A DNA stretch of 64,000 bases, taken from positions 620,001 to 684,000 of the forward strand of contig NZ_PYVX01000002.1 of NCBI RefSeq assembly GCF_003056305.1, read 5' to 3'. The translations under genes and the position numbers were made by a program. The DNA comes from Halomonas denitrificans (GTDB lineage Bacteria; Pseudomonadota; Gammaproteobacteria; Pseudomonadales; Halomonadaceae). The notes beneath the pieces were generated by a model, which did not search any database, was not told where the DNA came from, and worked only from the letters and a program-made list of their open reading frames with translations. Within the stretch, counting starts at the first letter, position 1. Each line of letters begins with the position of its first letter. Shown here piece after piece: positions 45,640 through 55,266 of the stretch.

Positions 45640-45655
45640 TTGTGCAGTGCAACAA
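45640..45655. promoter_or_regulatory. PhaR-like operator upstream of the phasin gene
   Basis: TTGTGCAGTGCAACAA is a nearly symmetric TGC/GCA repeat (TTGTGCA and TGCAACAA) placed 37 bases before the phasin ATG. Similar TGC-rich dyads are bound by PhaR repressors in PHA producers. No phaR gene is in the window. Confidence 0.45.
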
Positions 45656-45691
45656 GTCGTTCGTTAACGCGCCTCCAGGAGGGATTCGACA

Positions 45692-46129
45692 ATGCAGGAC
45701 AAGATGATCGATGCATTCAACGAGCAGACCCGTCAGTTCTTCGAACCGATGCGCAAGCTCAACTCCCTGATGCTGAACAACATGGAGAAGATGACCCAGT
45801 ATCAGATGGAGTCCATGAAGCGCTACAGCCAGATGGGCACGGAGCGCCTGCGCGATGCCGGCGAGCTCTCCGACGCCGAGAGCGTGCGCGAGTTCGGCGC
45901 TCGCCAGGCCGAGATGATGAACGAGCTCTCCAAGCAGATGCTCGAGGACGCCAAGGCCATGAGCGAGATGAGCCTGGAGTTCAAGGCCGAACTCGAGAAG
46001 CTCTACGCCGAGTCCGGCAAGCAGCTCGCCGAGCAGGCCGAGAAGGCCGGTCAGGCGGCCAAGGAGGAGGCGACCCCGTCGGATCAGCCCGCCAAGGCGA
46101 CCAGCCAGTCCGCGTCGCGCAAGCGCTGA
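45692..46129 (+). CDS. phaP: Phasin family protein
   Basis: The 145-residue protein is mostly amphipathic helix, starting MQDKMIDAFNEQTRQFFEPM and including the phasin pattern of repeated Met/Gln with KRYSQMG-x-ERLRDAGELSDAES. It ends in a Lys/Glu/Ala/Gln-rich tail. Phasins coat intracellular PHA granules and limit their size. GGAGGG lies eight bases before the ATG, a strong site fitting an abundant protein. The phaC gene follows after 147 bases. Confidence 0.88.
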   Translation: MQDKMIDAFNEQTRQFFEPMRKLNSLMLNNMEKMTQYQMESMKRYSQMGTERLRDAGELSDAESVREFGARQAEMMNELSKQMLEDAKAMSEMSLEFKAELEKLYAESGKQLAEQAEKAGQAAKEEATPSDQPAKATSQSASRKR

Positions 46130-46153
46130 TTTCCCAGACCGTCACCACGTCGC

Positions 46154-46180
46154 GCCGATATCCGCCTCGCGGGTATCGGT
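46154..46180. other. Hairpin between phasin and phaC genes
   Basis: GCCGATATCCGC (46154-46165) pairs with GCGGGTATCGGT (46169-46180) through 12 consecutive pairs, two of them G-U, around a CTC loop. There is no T-tract. It may act as a processing or attenuation hairpin separating abundant phasin mRNA from synthase mRNA. Confidence 0.5.
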
Positions 46181-46276
46181 GCCCGGCGTTCCGGCCATGG
46201 CCGACGCGAAGGGGACCGATGACAAGGGTCGGTCCGAGCGGTCTTAAGCGGTCCATATGAACAACAGGAGGGGTCA

Positions 46277-48112
46277 ATGCAGTCAGGGGTGCAAGCACCG
46301 ACACCGGCAGAGCTGGAGGCGTGGAACGCCCAGCTCTCGGCGATCGGCGAGGAATATCGGGCCTTGATGCAGGATCTGCTGGCGCGCATGGTGCCCAGCG
46401 ACGCCGCGGAATCGGTCCATGACGACATGCGGCGCAGCTTCCAGGCCGGCGCCGAATCGCTGATGCGCAATCCGCCCCTGCTGTGGCAGACCCAGTCGCG
46501 TCTGCTCCAGGACCAGGCTCAGCTGTGGCAGCAGTCGCTGCGCCGGCTGGCCGGCGAGGACGTCGAGCCGCTGGTCACCCCGGCCAAGGGGGATCGCCGC
46601 TTCAAGGACGACGCCTGGCGCGAGGATCCCTACTACCTGGCGATCATGCAGCAGTACCTGTTGTTCTCGCGCCTGGTGGAGGAGCTGATCGAGCGCCTGG
46701 ACGGCCTCTCGGCGGACCAGAAGCGCAACCTCGGCTTCTACGCGCGCCAGCTGGTCAACGCCATGGCGCCGACCAACTTCGTGACCACCAACCCCGAGGT
46801 GATGCGCAAGACCCTCGAGACCCGCGGCCAGAACCTGGTCGAGGGGCTCGCCCGCCTGCGCGAGGACCTGGCCAACTCCGCCGAGGGCCTCAACGTCACC
46901 ATGACCGATCGCAGCGCCTTCGCCATCGGCGAGAACATCGCCGTCACGCCGGGGGCGGTGGTCTATGAGAACGAGCTGATCCAGCTGATCCAGTACACGC
47001 CGACCACCGAGCAGGTCTACAAGACGCCGCTGCTGGTGGTGCCGCCCTGGATCAACAAGTACTACATCCTCGACCTGCGCCAGGACAACTCCCTGGTGCG
47101 CTGGCTGGTGGAGCAGGGCCACACCGTCTTCCTGATCTCCTGGCGCAACCCCGGGCCCGCGCAGCGCGACCTGACCTGGGCCGACTACATGCAGCTGGGG
47201 CCCATCGACGCCATGGGCGCCATCGAACAGGCCACCGGCGAGAAGTCGGTCAACCTCCTGAGCTACTGTATCGGCGGCACCCTGACCGCCTCCACCGTGG
47301 CCTACCTGACCAGCACCCGGCGCGGCCGCAAGGTCAAGTCGGTGACCTACATGGCCACCCTGCAGGACTTCCGCGATCCCGGCGAGATCGGCGTCTTCCT
47401 CTCCGAGCCGGTGCTGGAGGGCATCGAGGCCAAGCTCGAGCGCGACGGCTACCTCGACGGCCGGGTCATGGCCTACTCCTTCAACCTGCTCCGCGAGAAC
47501 GACCTCTTCTGGTCCTTCTACATCAACAACTACCTGAAGGGGGATGCCCCGGCGCCCTTCGACCTGCTCTACTGGAACACCGACGGGACCAACCTGCCGG
47601 CCGGCACCCACGCCTGGTACCTGCGCCACATGTACATGGAGAACCGGCTGGTGCAGCCCGGCGGGATCGAGCTCGACGGGGTCAAGATCGACCTGCGCAA
47701 GATCTCCACGCCGAGCTACTTCGTCTCCACCCGCGAGGACCACATCGCCAAGTGGAACAGCACCTACTACGGCGCGCTGCTGCCCAAGGGGCCGGTGACC
47801 TTCGTGCTGGGCGGCTCCGGGCACATCGCCGGGATCGTCAATCCGCCGAGCAAGAACAAGTACGGCTACTGGACCAACGACGAGCTGCCGGAGACCGCCG
47901 AGGCGTGGCTCGAGGGGGCCCAGCAGCACGAGGGCTCTTGGTGGCCGCACTGGCAGGCGTGGATGCTCGACAACGGCTACGTCGATCCCGAGAAGACGGT
48001 GCCAGCGCGCCAGCCCGGCGACGGCGAGCTCGACATCCTCGAGCCGGCCCCGGGGCGCTACGTGTGCATGACCATCCCCGAGGTGCTGGGCGAGGCCGAG
48101 TCCGAGGCGTAG
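46277..48112 (+). CDS. phaC: Class I poly(3-hydroxyalkanoate) synthase
   Basis: The 611-residue enzyme polymerises 3-hydroxyacyl-CoA into PHA on cytoplasmic granules. It has the N-terminal PhaC domain (about 60-240) and a catalytic alpha/beta-hydrolase domain. The triad is C331 in LLSYCIGGTL, D488 in STREDHIA and H516 in GGSGHIAGI. The residue two before the cysteine is Ser, giving S-x-C-x-G instead of the usual G-x-C-x-G, a variant described for Halomonas. AGGAGG lies eight bases before the ATG. A terminator follows at 48141. Confidence 0.95.
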   Translation: MQSGVQAPTPAELEAWNAQLSAIGEEYRALMQDLLARMVPSDAAESVHDDMRRSFQAGAESLMRNPPLLWQTQSRLLQDQAQLWQQSLRRLAGEDVEPLVTPAKGDRRFKDDAWREDPYYLAIMQQYLLFSRLVEELIERLDGLSADQKRNLGFYARQLVNAMAPTNFVTTNPEVMRKTLETRGQNLVEGLARLREDLANSAEGLNVTMTDRSAFAIGENIAVTPGAVVYENELIQLIQYTPTTEQVYKTPLLVVPPWINKYYILDLRQDNSLVRWLVEQGHTVFLISWRNPGPAQRDLTWADYMQLGPIDAMGAIEQATGEKSVNLLSYCIGGTLTASTVAYLTSTRRGRKVKSVTYMATLQDFRDPGEIGVFLSEPVLEGIEAKLERDGYLDGRVMAYSFNLLRENDLFWSFYINNYLKGDAPAPFDLLYWNTDGTNLPAGTHAWYLRHMYMENRLVQPGGIELDGVKIDLRKISTPSYFVSTREDHIAKWNSTYYGALLPKGPVTFVLGGSGHIAGIVNPPSKNKYGYWTNDELPETAEAWLEGAQQHEGSWWPHWQAWMLDNGYVDPEKTVPARQPGDGELDILEPAPGRYVCMTIPEVLGEAESEA

Positions 48113-48140
48113 CCGCCGCCCGACCGTCCCCCGAGACAGA

Positions 48141-48166
48141 AAACCCCGCCAGCGGCGGGGTTTTTT
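48141..48166. terminator. Bidirectional terminator between phaC and lnt
   Basis: CCCCGCC (48144-48150) pairs with GGCGGGG (48154-48160) around AGC, flanked by AAAA on one side and TTTTTT on the other. It serves the two convergent operons. Confidence 0.92.
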
Positions 48167-48197
48167 GTTGCCCGAGGGGTGCGGTGTGCCGGCCCGC

Positions 48198-49667
48198 TCA
48201 GCGCCGGCGGCGCAGTCCCGGCAGCACCAGCAGGGCCGCGAGCAGCCAGGCGGGCCAGCTGCCGGTGCGGGTGAAGGGGGTGAGGCCGTCAGTGGCCGTG
48301 ACCTCGCCCTCGAGCACGGCGGTCTCGAACTGTGGGGCCCGGGCGGTGACACGGCCCCGGGCGTCGATGAGCGCGGTGACGCCGTTGCTGGTGGCGCGGA
48401 TCACCGGGCGGCCGTTCTCCAGGGCGCGGAGGCGCGCCATCTGCAGGTGCTGCAGCGGCCCGATCGAGGCGCCGAACCAGGTGTCGTTGGAGACCGTCAG
48501 CAGCACGCCGGCCTCGCGGGCCTGCTCAGCCACGAGATCGGCGTAGATGATCTCGTAGCAGATGGCGTTGCCGATGACGAGGCTGCCGACCCGCATCGGC
48601 GCCTGCTCCTCCGGGCCCGGGGTCATGGCCGGAGCCGGCAGGTCGAAGAAGGCGATGGCGCCGCGCAGCAGGCTCTCCAGCGGCAGGTACTCGCCGAAGG
48701 GCACCAGGTGCGCCTTGCGGTAGGCCCCCTCCACGTCGCCGCGGCCGACCACGCTGTTGTAGTAGAGCCCGCGCGCGTCGCGCTGCAGGATGCCGGTCAC
48801 AAGCTCGGTGCCTGCCGGCAGGGCGGCATGGGCGCGCTCGAGGATCGGCGCGGCCTGGTCCTCGAACATCGGCAGCGCGGCCTCGGGCCAGATCACCAGG
48901 TCGACGTCGTCGTCGAGCCCGCGGGTCAGGCCGAGGTAGGTGTCGACGGCTTGGCGCTGGCCCTCGGGGCGCCACTTGATCAGCTGCGGCAGGTTGCCCT
49001 GCAGCAGCGCGACGCGCACCGGCTCGCCCCGCGGCGTGGTCCACTGGTCCGGCAGGGCCAGCGGCACCAGCCACAGCGCGGCCAGCGGGACGGCGGCCCA
49101 GGCGCGGCGACGCAGCAGCTCGACGCCGAGGCTGCCGGTGAGGGCGACGATCAGCGACAGCAGGTAGACGCCGCCCACCGGGGCCCAGGGGGCCAGGGGC
49201 GAGTCGACCTGGGCGCTGCCGAGCAGCAGCCAGGGAAAGCCGGTGAACAGCCAGGTGCGCAGCCACTCGCCGAGCACCCAGGCGCCGGCGAAGGTGAGGG
49301 CGGCGAGGCGCGGCCCGCACAGGCGGCGATAGCCCCACAGGGTGGCGGCGAAGAACAGTGCCAGGCCGACGACGAACAGCGCCGTCAGCAGCAGCGCCAG
49401 GGGCACCCCGGTGTAGCCGTAGTCGTGGATCGAGACGTAGACCCAGGAGGCCCCGGAGCCGAACAGGCCGATGCCGTAGCAGAGGCCGCGCAGCGCGGCC
49501 TGGCGGGGCGTCAGGGCGGGCAGCCCGAGATAGAGCAGGCCGGCGGCGACCGGGCCCAGCCACCAGAGCGAAAAGGGGGCGGTGCTGAGGGTGGTAAGTC
49601 CCCCGGCCACCAGGGCCAGCAGGCAGCCCAGGGCCGGGGGCAGGCGAACGTCAGCCATCGTGTCCAT
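48198..49667 (-). CDS. lnt: Apolipoprotein N-acyltransferase
   Basis: The 489-residue inner-membrane enzyme adds the third acyl chain to the N-terminal cysteine of lipoproteins. It has six or more helices (about 1-195), then a nitrilase-like domain with the catalytic Glu in LVIWPEAALP, a Lys in the YRKAHLVPFGEYLP segment and the Cys in IGNAICYEIIY. The family ends as SNDTWFG and RATSNGVTALIDARG appear. An alternative ATG at 49658 would remove three residues. It is the last gene of a five-gene minus-strand cluster running from miaB. Confidence 0.93.
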   Translation of the reverse strand: MDTMADVRLPPALGCLLALVAGGLTTLSTAPFSLWWLGPVAAGLLYLGLPALTPRQAALRGLCYGIGLFGSGASWVYVSIHDYGYTGVPLALLLTALFVVGLALFFAATLWGYRRLCGPRLAALTFAGAWVLGEWLRTWLFTGFPWLLLGSAQVDSPLAPWAPVGGVYLLSLIVALTGSLGVELLRRRAWAAVPLAALWLVPLALPDQWTTPRGEPVRVALLQGNLPQLIKWRPEGQRQAVDTYLGLTRGLDDDVDLVIWPEAALPMFEDQAAPILERAHAALPAGTELVTGILQRDARGLYYNSVVGRGDVEGAYRKAHLVPFGEYLPLESLLRGAIAFFDLPAPAMTPGPEEQAPMRVGSLVIGNAICYEIIYADLVAEQAREAGVLLTVSNDTWFGASIGPLQHLQMARLRALENGRPVIRATSNGVTALIDARGRVTARAPQFETAVLEGEVTATDGLTPFTRTGSWPAWLLAALLVLPGLRRRR

Positions 49668-49687
49668 CCATGGAAGGGGGCGGCGGG

Positions 49688-50557
49688 TTACTCCTCGTCG
49701 CCGTCGTCGCAGCGCGAGGCCTCGAGCAGGCGGATGCGCCGGTTGTCGGCGTTGAGCACGGTGAAGCGCCAGCCGCTGAGCTCGGTGTGCTCGCCGCGAC
49801 CCGGCAGGTGGCCGAAGCGCTGCATCACCAGGCCCCCGAGGGTGTCGAACTCGTCGTCGGAGAACTGGGTGCCGAAGCGCTCGTTGAAGTCCTCGATGGG
49901 GGTCAGGGCGCGGATCGCGTAGCGTTCCTCACCCAGCTCGCGGATATCGATCTCCTCGTCGATGTCGTGCTCGTCCTCGATCTCGCCGACGATCTCCTCG
50001 AGGATGTCCTCGATGGTGACGATGCCCGCCGTGCCGCCGTACTCGTCCACCACCACCGCCATGTGGTTGCGGGTGTCCTGGAACTCCTTGAGCAGGCTGT
50101 TGAGGCGCTTGGACTCGGGCACGAACATCGCCGGGCGCAGCACCTCGTCGAGCTGGAAGGGGCGGCCGTTCTCCTGGCCGCTGCGCAGCAGCGGCAGCAG
50201 GTCCTTGGCCAGCAGGATGCCCTTGACCTCGTCGAGGTTCTCGCCGATCACCGGGTAGCGGGAGTGGCCGGTCTCCAGTATCACCGGCAGGTACTCCTCG
50301 AGGGGCTGGTCGAGGGCGATAGCGGTGATCTGCGAGCGGGGGATCAGCACCTCGCGGACCTGCTGGTCGCTGATGCTCAGGGCACCCTCGATGATCATCA
50401 TGGCGTCCTGGTCGAGCTTCAGGCGGGAGCCCGCCTGGCGGAGGAACTCCAGCAGTTCGCCGCGGGAGCTGGGTTCGTCGCTGTCGTTGGACAGGGCACT
50501 GAACAACTTATCGAGCCAGGACCTGTTGCCCTGGCCACTCGATCGGTCTTCGCTCAT
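49688..50557 (-). CDS. corC: CorC/HlyC family transporter-associated protein
   Basis: The 289-residue cytosolic protein has a short N-terminal part, two CBS domains (about 65-190, starting [34 protein letters not shown]) and a C-terminal CorC_HlyC domain (about 200-285). It is linked to magnesium and cobalt efflux and to membrane-protein assembly in the enterobacterial ybeX position. It overlaps ybeY by four bases and precedes lnt by about 20 bases, as in E. coli. Confidence 0.93.
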   Translation of the reverse strand: MSEDRSSGQGNRSWLDKLFSALSNDSDEPSSRGELLEFLRQAGSRLKLDQDAMMIIEGALSISDQQVREVLIPRSQITAIALDQPLEEYLPVILETGHSRYPVIGENLDEVKGILLAKDLLPLLRSGQENGRPFQLDEVLRPAMFVPESKRLNSLLKEFQDTRNHMAVVVDEYGGTAGIVTIEDILEEIVGEIEDEHDIDEEIDIRELGEERYAIRALTPIEDFNERFGTQFSDDEFDTLGGLVMQRFGHLPGRGEHTELSGWRFTVLNADNRRIRLLEASRCDDGDEE

Positions 50558-51066
50558 GCGTCGGCTCTCTCGTCCTCGTGGTCGGTATCGCGGTGCGGAG
50601 GGCTGGGGGTGAGATACGGGTCGGCGATCCCCAGCGATGCCAGGATCTCGCGCTCGAGGGCCTCCATGATCACGGCCTCGGCGTCGTCGATGTGATCGTG
50701 ACCCAGCAGGTGCAGGGTGCCGTGGATCACCATGTGAGCGTAGTGAGCGGGCGTCGACTTGTCCTGCTCGCGGGCCTCCCGGACCACCACCGGATGGCAG
50801 ATCACCAGGTCGCCGAGCAGCGGCAGGTCGATCCCCGGCGGGCCCTCGAAGGGGAAGGAGAGCACGTTGGTGGGCTTGTCGCGGCCGCGGTAGTTGCGGT
50901 TCAAGGCCTGGCTCTCCTCGGCGTCGACGAAGCGCACGGTCAGCTCATGGCGGGTCTCGTCGGGCGTTTTGGCGAGCACGGCCGCGACCCACGCCTCGAG
51001 CTCGGCCTGGGACGGCAGGGCCTCGGCCGCGAGGGCCACCTGGCGATCGACGATGACCTCGCTCAC
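50554..51066 (-). CDS. ybeY: Endoribonuclease / rRNA maturation factor YbeY
   Basis: The 170-residue zinc protein is involved in 16S rRNA 3'-end maturation and ribosome quality control. The zinc motif is [11 protein letters not shown] (H-x3-H-x5-H) near residues 130-140. VLSFPFEGP and [11 protein letters not shown] upstream are family sequences. It overlaps both ybeZ and corC by four bases, showing translational coupling. Confidence 0.95.
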   Translation of the reverse strand: MSEVIVDRQVALAAEALPSQAELEAWVAAVLAKTPDETRHELTVRFVDAEESQALNRNYRGRDKPTNVLSFPFEGPPGIDLPLLGDLVICHPVVVREAREQDKSTPAHYAHMVIHGTLHLLGHDHIDDAEAVIMEALEREILASLGIADPYLTPSPPHRDTDHEDERADA

Positions 51067-52151
51067 GCGTCGCCCCGCTCGTCATGGCGCAGGCGCGCCT
51101 GGCGCTCCTCGGCCTGGGCCTCGCGGCGCGCCTCGCGCTGCTCCCGACGTTCGCGTTCGGCGGCTTCCTCGCCGGCCTCGAAGTGGTCGTAGGCCTCGAT
51201 GATGCGCTGGACCAGGGGGTGGCGCACCACGTCCTTGGCGGCGAAGTGGGTCACGCCGATCCCCGGCGTGTCCTTGAGCACGTCGAGCACCTGGATCAGC
51301 CCCGAGGTCTGGCCGCGGGGCAGGTCGACCTGGGTCACGTCGCCGGTGATCACCGCCGTGGAGCCGAAGCCGATGCGGGTCAGGAACATCTTCATCTGCT
51401 CGCGGGTGGTGTTCTGGCTCTCGTCGAGGATGATGAAGGCGTTGTTGAGGGTGCGCCCGCGCATGTAGGCCAGCGGGGCGATCTCGATCACCTGGCGCTC
51501 GATCAGCTTGGCCACCTGCTCGAAGCCGATCATCTCGTAGAGGGCGTCGTAGAGTGGGCGCAGGTAGGGATCGATCTTCTGGGCCAGGTCGCCGGGCAAA
51601 AAGCCGAGCTTCTCGCCGGCCTCCACGGCCGGGCGCACCAGCAGGATGCGACGCACCTCCTGTTGGTTGAGCGCCTCCACCGCGGCGGCCACGGCCAGGT
51701 AGGTCTTGCCGGTGCCGGCCGGACCGATGCCGAAGTTGATGTCGTGGGCACGGATGCTCTGGACGTAGCCCTGCTGGTTGAGGCCGCGGGGCTTGATGAC
51801 CGTGCGTGGTGTGCGCAGCAGCACCTCGTCGTCGGCCTCGTCGCCCTCTTCCTCGTCCAGCGCCTCGAGGCCGGACTCCTGCAGAAAGAGGTGCACCGTG
51901 TCGGGCTCGAGGTCGCTGGCCTCGGTCTCCCGGTAGAGGTGCTCCAGCACGTTGGCGGCGGCCTTGACGCGATGGGCGGGCCCGGCGAGCTGGAAGATGT
52001 TGCCGCGGTTGCGCAGGGTGATGCCCAGCCGGGCCTCGACCAGCTTGAGGTGCTCGTCGCGCTGGCCGCAGAGGTTGGCCAGGCGTCGAGGATCGTTGGG
52101 TTCCAGGTTCAGGGTGATGATGCGGTTGGCCTGAGAAGATGGCTGGCTCAA
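51063..52151 (-). CDS. ybeZ: PhoH-family ATPase YbeZ
   Basis: The 362-residue protein has an N-terminal region of about 135 residues and a PhoH P-loop domain with GPAGTGKT at residues 143-150, followed by [20 protein letters not shown] and [11 protein letters not shown]. PhoH-like proteins are linked to RNA metabolism with YbeY. The last 40 residues are rich in Arg/Glu/Gln. It sits between miaB and ybeY. Confidence 0.94.
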   Translation of the reverse strand: MSQPSSQANRIITLNLEPNDPRRLANLCGQRDEHLKLVEARLGITLRNRGNIFQLAGPAHRVKAAANVLEHLYRETEASDLEPDTVHLFLQESGLEALDEEEGDEADDEVLLRTPRTVIKPRGLNQQGYVQSIRAHDINFGIGPAGTGKTYLAVAAAVEALNQQEVRRILLVRPAVEAGEKLGFLPGDLAQKIDPYLRPLYDALYEMIGFEQVAKLIERQVIEIAPLAYMRGRTLNNAFIILDESQNTTREQMKMFLTRIGFGSTAVITGDVTQVDLPRGQTSGLIQVLDVLKDTPGIGVTHFAAKDVVRHPLVQRIIEAYDHFEAGEEAAERERREQREARREAQAEERQARLRHDERGDA

Positions 52152-52224
52152 GACGGGGGGATCCGTGCGTTGTGGATGTGGCTCCCAGCTTACTGCCCCG
52201 GCGCCGGCCGGGGCAATCGCTGAC

Positions 52225-53568
52225 TCAGAAGCGCTCGGGGGAGGCGAGCTCGCCGCGCAGGGAGTTGGGCAGCGCCTCGGTGATCTCGACGTCGACGAAG
52301 TAGCCGATCAGCTCGAAGGGATTGGCGGCGCGGAAGTTGACCACGCGGTTGTTCTCGGTGCGTCCGGAGAGCTGGCCGGGGTCCCGGGGCGAGAAGCCGG
52401 TGACCAGGATGCGCTGGGTGGTGCCCACCATGCGCCGGCTGATCTGCATCGTCTGCTGGTTGATGCGCTCCTGGAGGATCGCCAGGCGCTGCTTCTTGAC
52501 GCTCTCCGGGGTGTCGTCCTCGAGTCCCGCGGCCGGGGTGCCGGGGCGCGCCGAGTAGACGAAGCTGAAGGAGTGATCGAAGCCGATGCGATGGATGAGG
52601 TCCATGGTCGACTCGAAGTCCTCGGCGGTCTCGCCGGGGAAGCCGATGATGAAGTCCGAGGAGAAGCTGATGTCGGGGCGCAGGGCGCGGATGCGCTCCA
52701 TCTTGGCGACGTACTCCTCCACGGTGTGGCCGCGCTTCATGGCGGCGAGCACGCGGTCGGAGCCCGCCTGCACCGGCAGGTGGAGGTGGCTGACCAGCTC
52801 CGGGATCTCGCCGTAGGCCTCGATCAGGCTGTCGGAGAACTCCACCGGGTGCGAGGTGGTGAAGCGGATGCGGTCGATGCCCTCGACGGCGGCCACGCAG
52901 GCGATCAGCTCGGCCAGGTCGATCTCGTCGCCGAGCCGGTTCTCGCCGCGGTAGGCGTTGACGTTCTGGCCCAGCAGGTTGATCTCGCGCACCCCCTGCT
53001 CGGCCAGGTGGATGACCTCGTCCATCACCGCCTCGAAGGGGCGCGAGACCTCCTCGCCGCGGGTGTAGGGCACCACGCAGAAGGTGCAGTACTTGGAGCA
53101 GCCCTCCATGATGGAGACGAAGGCGGTGGCGCCGTCGGAGCTCGGCTTGGGCAGGTGGTCGAACTTCTCGACCTCGGGGAAGGTGACGTCGACCACCGAG
53201 ATCTTGTCGTCGGCCCGCGCGTCGAGCATGCCCGGCACCCGGTGCAGGGTCTGGGGCCCGAACACCATGTCGACATGGGGCGCGCGCTTGCGCAGGGCCT
53301 CGCCCTCCTGGCTGGCCACGCAGCCGCCCACGCCGATCACCAGTTCCGGGTTGGCCTCCTTGAGCTTCTTCCAGCGGCCGAGCTGGTGGAAGACCTTCTC
53401 CTGGGCCTTCTCGCGGATGGAGCAGGTGTTGAGCAGGATGACGTCGGCATCGCGCTCGTCGTCGGTGAGCTCGAGCTGATGGGATTCGCCGAGCAGATCC
53501 GCCATGCGCGCGGAATCGTACTCGTTCATCTGGCAGCCGTGCGTCTTGATGAAGAGTTTCTTCGCCAT
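52225..53568 (-). CDS. miaB: tRNA-2-methylthio-N6-dimethylallyladenosine synthase
   Basis: The 447-residue radical-SAM methylthiotransferase modifies A37 of tRNAs reading UNN codons. The radical-SAM cysteines are C157, C161 and C164 (GCSKYCTFC), and the N-terminal auxiliary cluster ligands are C12, C49 and C83; a TRAM domain ends the chain. The start at 53568 gives the E. coli-like N-terminus [17 protein letters not shown] -10 TATAAT at 53662-53657 on the minus strand lies about 90 bases upstream. Confidence 0.96.
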   Translation of the reverse strand: MAKKLFIKTHGCQMNEYDSARMADLLGESHQLELTDDERDADVILLNTCSIREKAQEKVFHQLGRWKKLKEANPELVIGVGGCVASQEGEALRKRAPHVDMVFGPQTLHRVPGMLDARADDKISVVDVTFPEVEKFDHLPKPSSDGATAFVSIMEGCSKYCTFCVVPYTRGEEVSRPFEAVMDEVIHLAEQGVREINLLGQNVNAYRGENRLGDEIDLAELIACVAAVEGIDRIRFTTSHPVEFSDSLIEAYGEIPELVSHLHLPVQAGSDRVLAAMKRGHTVEEYVAKMERIRALRPDISFSSDFIIGFPGETAEDFESTMDLIHRIGFDHSFSFVYSARPGTPAAGLEDDTPESVKKQRLAILQERINQQTMQISRRMVGTTQRILVTGFSPRDPGQLSGRTENNRVVNFRAANPFELIGYFVDVEITEALPNSLRGELASPERF

Positions 53569-53985
53569 AAGAGTAGGTCGCGGCAGCTGGCGCGACGGGA
53601 CACCGTTGGATGGACGTGGGGGGATGGCCGGATGGCCACCCGAGACAAGACCCTGCATTATACGCCGCAGCCGGCAGCGGGGCCAGCGTGGGCCCGCGGT
53701 CGCGCGCCCCGACTGTGGTACCCTGTGGGCCTTTCGAGGACGGGGCCAGGCGTCGGCCGGGGATCATGGGCTGGTCAGAAAATGACCGGATTGTGACCGA
53801 GACGATGGTCGCGCCGGCTTGCGGCGGGTTTCCAGCGGTTTTCCCGATGGTTGTCCACAGCAGCTGTGGGTAACCCGTCCGTGCGAACCACGCATCGCCG
53901 TCGTGCCCGGCATGGACGTCCGGGCGCGGCGCACGCGTCACGACAGAGCAACGACACGCGAGCCTTGGACAGCCAGGACGATGGC
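53569..53985. promoter_or_regulatory. Gap between miaB and the SH3 protein gene
   Basis: This 417-base region has no gene I can support. It holds the perfect -10 TATAAT (minus strand, 53662-53657) for miaB without a clear -35, the inverted repeat GGTCA-GAAAA-TGACC at 53773-53787, and two opposed sequences close to the DnaA 9-mer: TTGTCCACA at 53851-53859 and TTACCCACA on the minus strand at 53865-53873. Confidence 0.4.
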
Positions 53986-54615
53986 ATGACGATACACAGA
54001 CTCAAGATTCTGACACTCGGCGTCGCGCTCGCGACGCTGCCACCCGCCCTCCACGCCCAGGACGCCGCCGATGACGGCGCCTGGGTGTCGGACGAACTCA
54101 CCACCTTCGTGCGCAGCGGCCCGACCGACGGCTACCGCATCATCGGCACCCTGACCGCCGGCGAGCCGGTGACCGTGCTCGAGACCAGCGGCGACTACAG
54201 CCGGGTCGAGGACGCCGAGGGCGACGTCGTCTGGGTGCTCAGCAGCGAGCTCCAGGCCGAGCCCAGCGCCCAGCAGCGGCTGCCGGCCCTGGAGGCCCGG
54301 GTCGAGGAGCTGACCGCGGAGCTCGCCGGCATCAACGAGACCTGGGAGACCCGCACCGCGACCATGACCGACACCCTCGAGATGCGCGAGGCGCGCATCG
54401 AGGAGCTCGAGGCCCGCAACCAGGCCCTCGAGGAGGAGACCGCGCAGTCGCGGGCCACCATCCGGGAGTTCCAGGCGCGCCTGGACACCCAGGAGGAGGA
54501 CCTGCTGATGCGCTACTTCATGTACGGCGGCGGCGTGGCCGGGGCGGGCCTGCTGGTCGGCCTGATCGTGCCCCACCTGCCGCGTCGTCGGCGCAAGCGC
54601 GACCGCTGGTTCTGA
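53986..54615 (+). CDS. SH3-domain envelope protein (TIGR04211-like)
   Basis: The 209-residue protein has a Sec signal peptide (cleavage about residue 23, LHA-QD), a bacterial SH3 domain (about 30-95: WVSDELTTFVRSGPTDGYRIIG, VTVLETSGDYSRV), a coiled-coil of about 70 residues, and a C-terminal membrane helix (about 175-198) followed by a basic tail. This architecture matches the SH3 proteins of the YgiM group. It may be attached to the membrane facing the periplasm. An ATG at 53986 gives a clean signal peptide. The thiopurine methyltransferase gene follows after only two bases. Confidence 0.82.
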   Translation: MTIHRLKILTLGVALATLPPALHAQDAADDGAWVSDELTTFVRSGPTDGYRIIGTLTAGEPVTVLETSGDYSRVEDAEGDVVWVLSSELQAEPSAQQRLPALEARVEELTAELAGINETWETRTATMTDTLEMREARIEELEARNQALEEETAQSRATIREFQARLDTQEEDLLMRYFMYGGGVAGAGLLVGLIVPHLPRRRRKRDRWF

Positions 54616-54617
54616 GC

Positions 54618-55247
54618 ATGGTGGACGACTGGTTAAAGCGCTGGGAGGAGGGACGCATCGGCTTCCATCGCGATGCGCCCCACCCGGCCCTCGTTCGTCA
54701 CTGGCCTGCCCTGAAGGTGCGGGCCGGGACCAAGGTGCTGGTGCCGCTGTGCGGCAAGAGCCTGGACATGCGCTGGCTGGCGAATCGCGACCACCCGGTG
54801 CTGGGTATCGAGCTCGCCCAGACGGCCATCGAACAGTTCGTCGCCGGGGGCAGGGGCGAGATCACCCGCTACCACCAGGACGGCTTCGACATCTGCCGCC
54901 AGGGCAGCGTGGAGCTGTGGTGCGGGGACTTCTTCCACTTCCATATCGATCAGGCCGCCGAGATCGGCGCCTTCTACGATCGGGCCGCGCTGATCGCGCT
55001 GCCCGAGGCCACCCGCCAGCGCTACGCCTTCCACCTGGCGCAGCTGCTGCCGCCGGGGAGCCGGGGCCTGCTGATCAGCCTGACCCGGGAGGGCGGCGGG
55101 CCGCCCTACAGCGTCGATGCCGAGGAGGTGCGGGCGCTCTTCGAGCCCAACTTCCGGGTCACCCACCTGGAGGACGGCGAGCCGGAGCCGGGCAGCGGCT
55201 TTCGCGAGAGCGTCTGGGCGCTGGAGCGTCGCGGGCCGCTCACCTGA
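54618..55247 (+). CDS. tpm: Thiopurine S-methyltransferase family protein
   Basis: The 209-residue SAM-dependent methyltransferase matches bacterial TPMT: DDWLKRWEEGRIGFHRDAPH at the start, VLVPLCGKSLDMRWLA as the SAM-binding motif and WCGDFF-x-F. In bacteria TPMT also methylates selenium and tellurium compounds; the substrate here is inferred. The gene follows the SH3-protein gene by two bases and its stop lies in a hairpin (55232-55256). Confidence 0.9.
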   Translation: MVDDWLKRWEEGRIGFHRDAPHPALVRHWPALKVRAGTKVLVPLCGKSLDMRWLANRDHPVLGIELAQTAIEQFVAGGRGEITRYHQDGFDICRQGSVELWCGDFFHFHIDQAAEIGAFYDRAALIALPEATRQRYAFHLAQLLPPGSRGLLISLTREGGGPPYSVDAEEVRALFEPNFRVTHLEDGEPEPGSGFRESVWALERRGPLT

Positions 55248-55256
55248 GGCGGCCCG
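55232..55256. terminator. Hairpin spanning the tpm stop, convergent genes
   Basis: CGGGCCGC (55232-55239) pairs with GCGGCCCG (55249-55256) around a loop that contains the tpm stop codon. There is no T-tract; it lies between convergent genes and could act on both transcripts. Confidence 0.5.
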
Positions 55257-55266
55257 ACAGATGGGC

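Noticed and set aside
53881..53985. N-terminal extension of the SH3 protein to upstream starts
   Set aside because: The extra residues are Arg/His-rich without pattern and would bury the signal peptide that begins at 53986.
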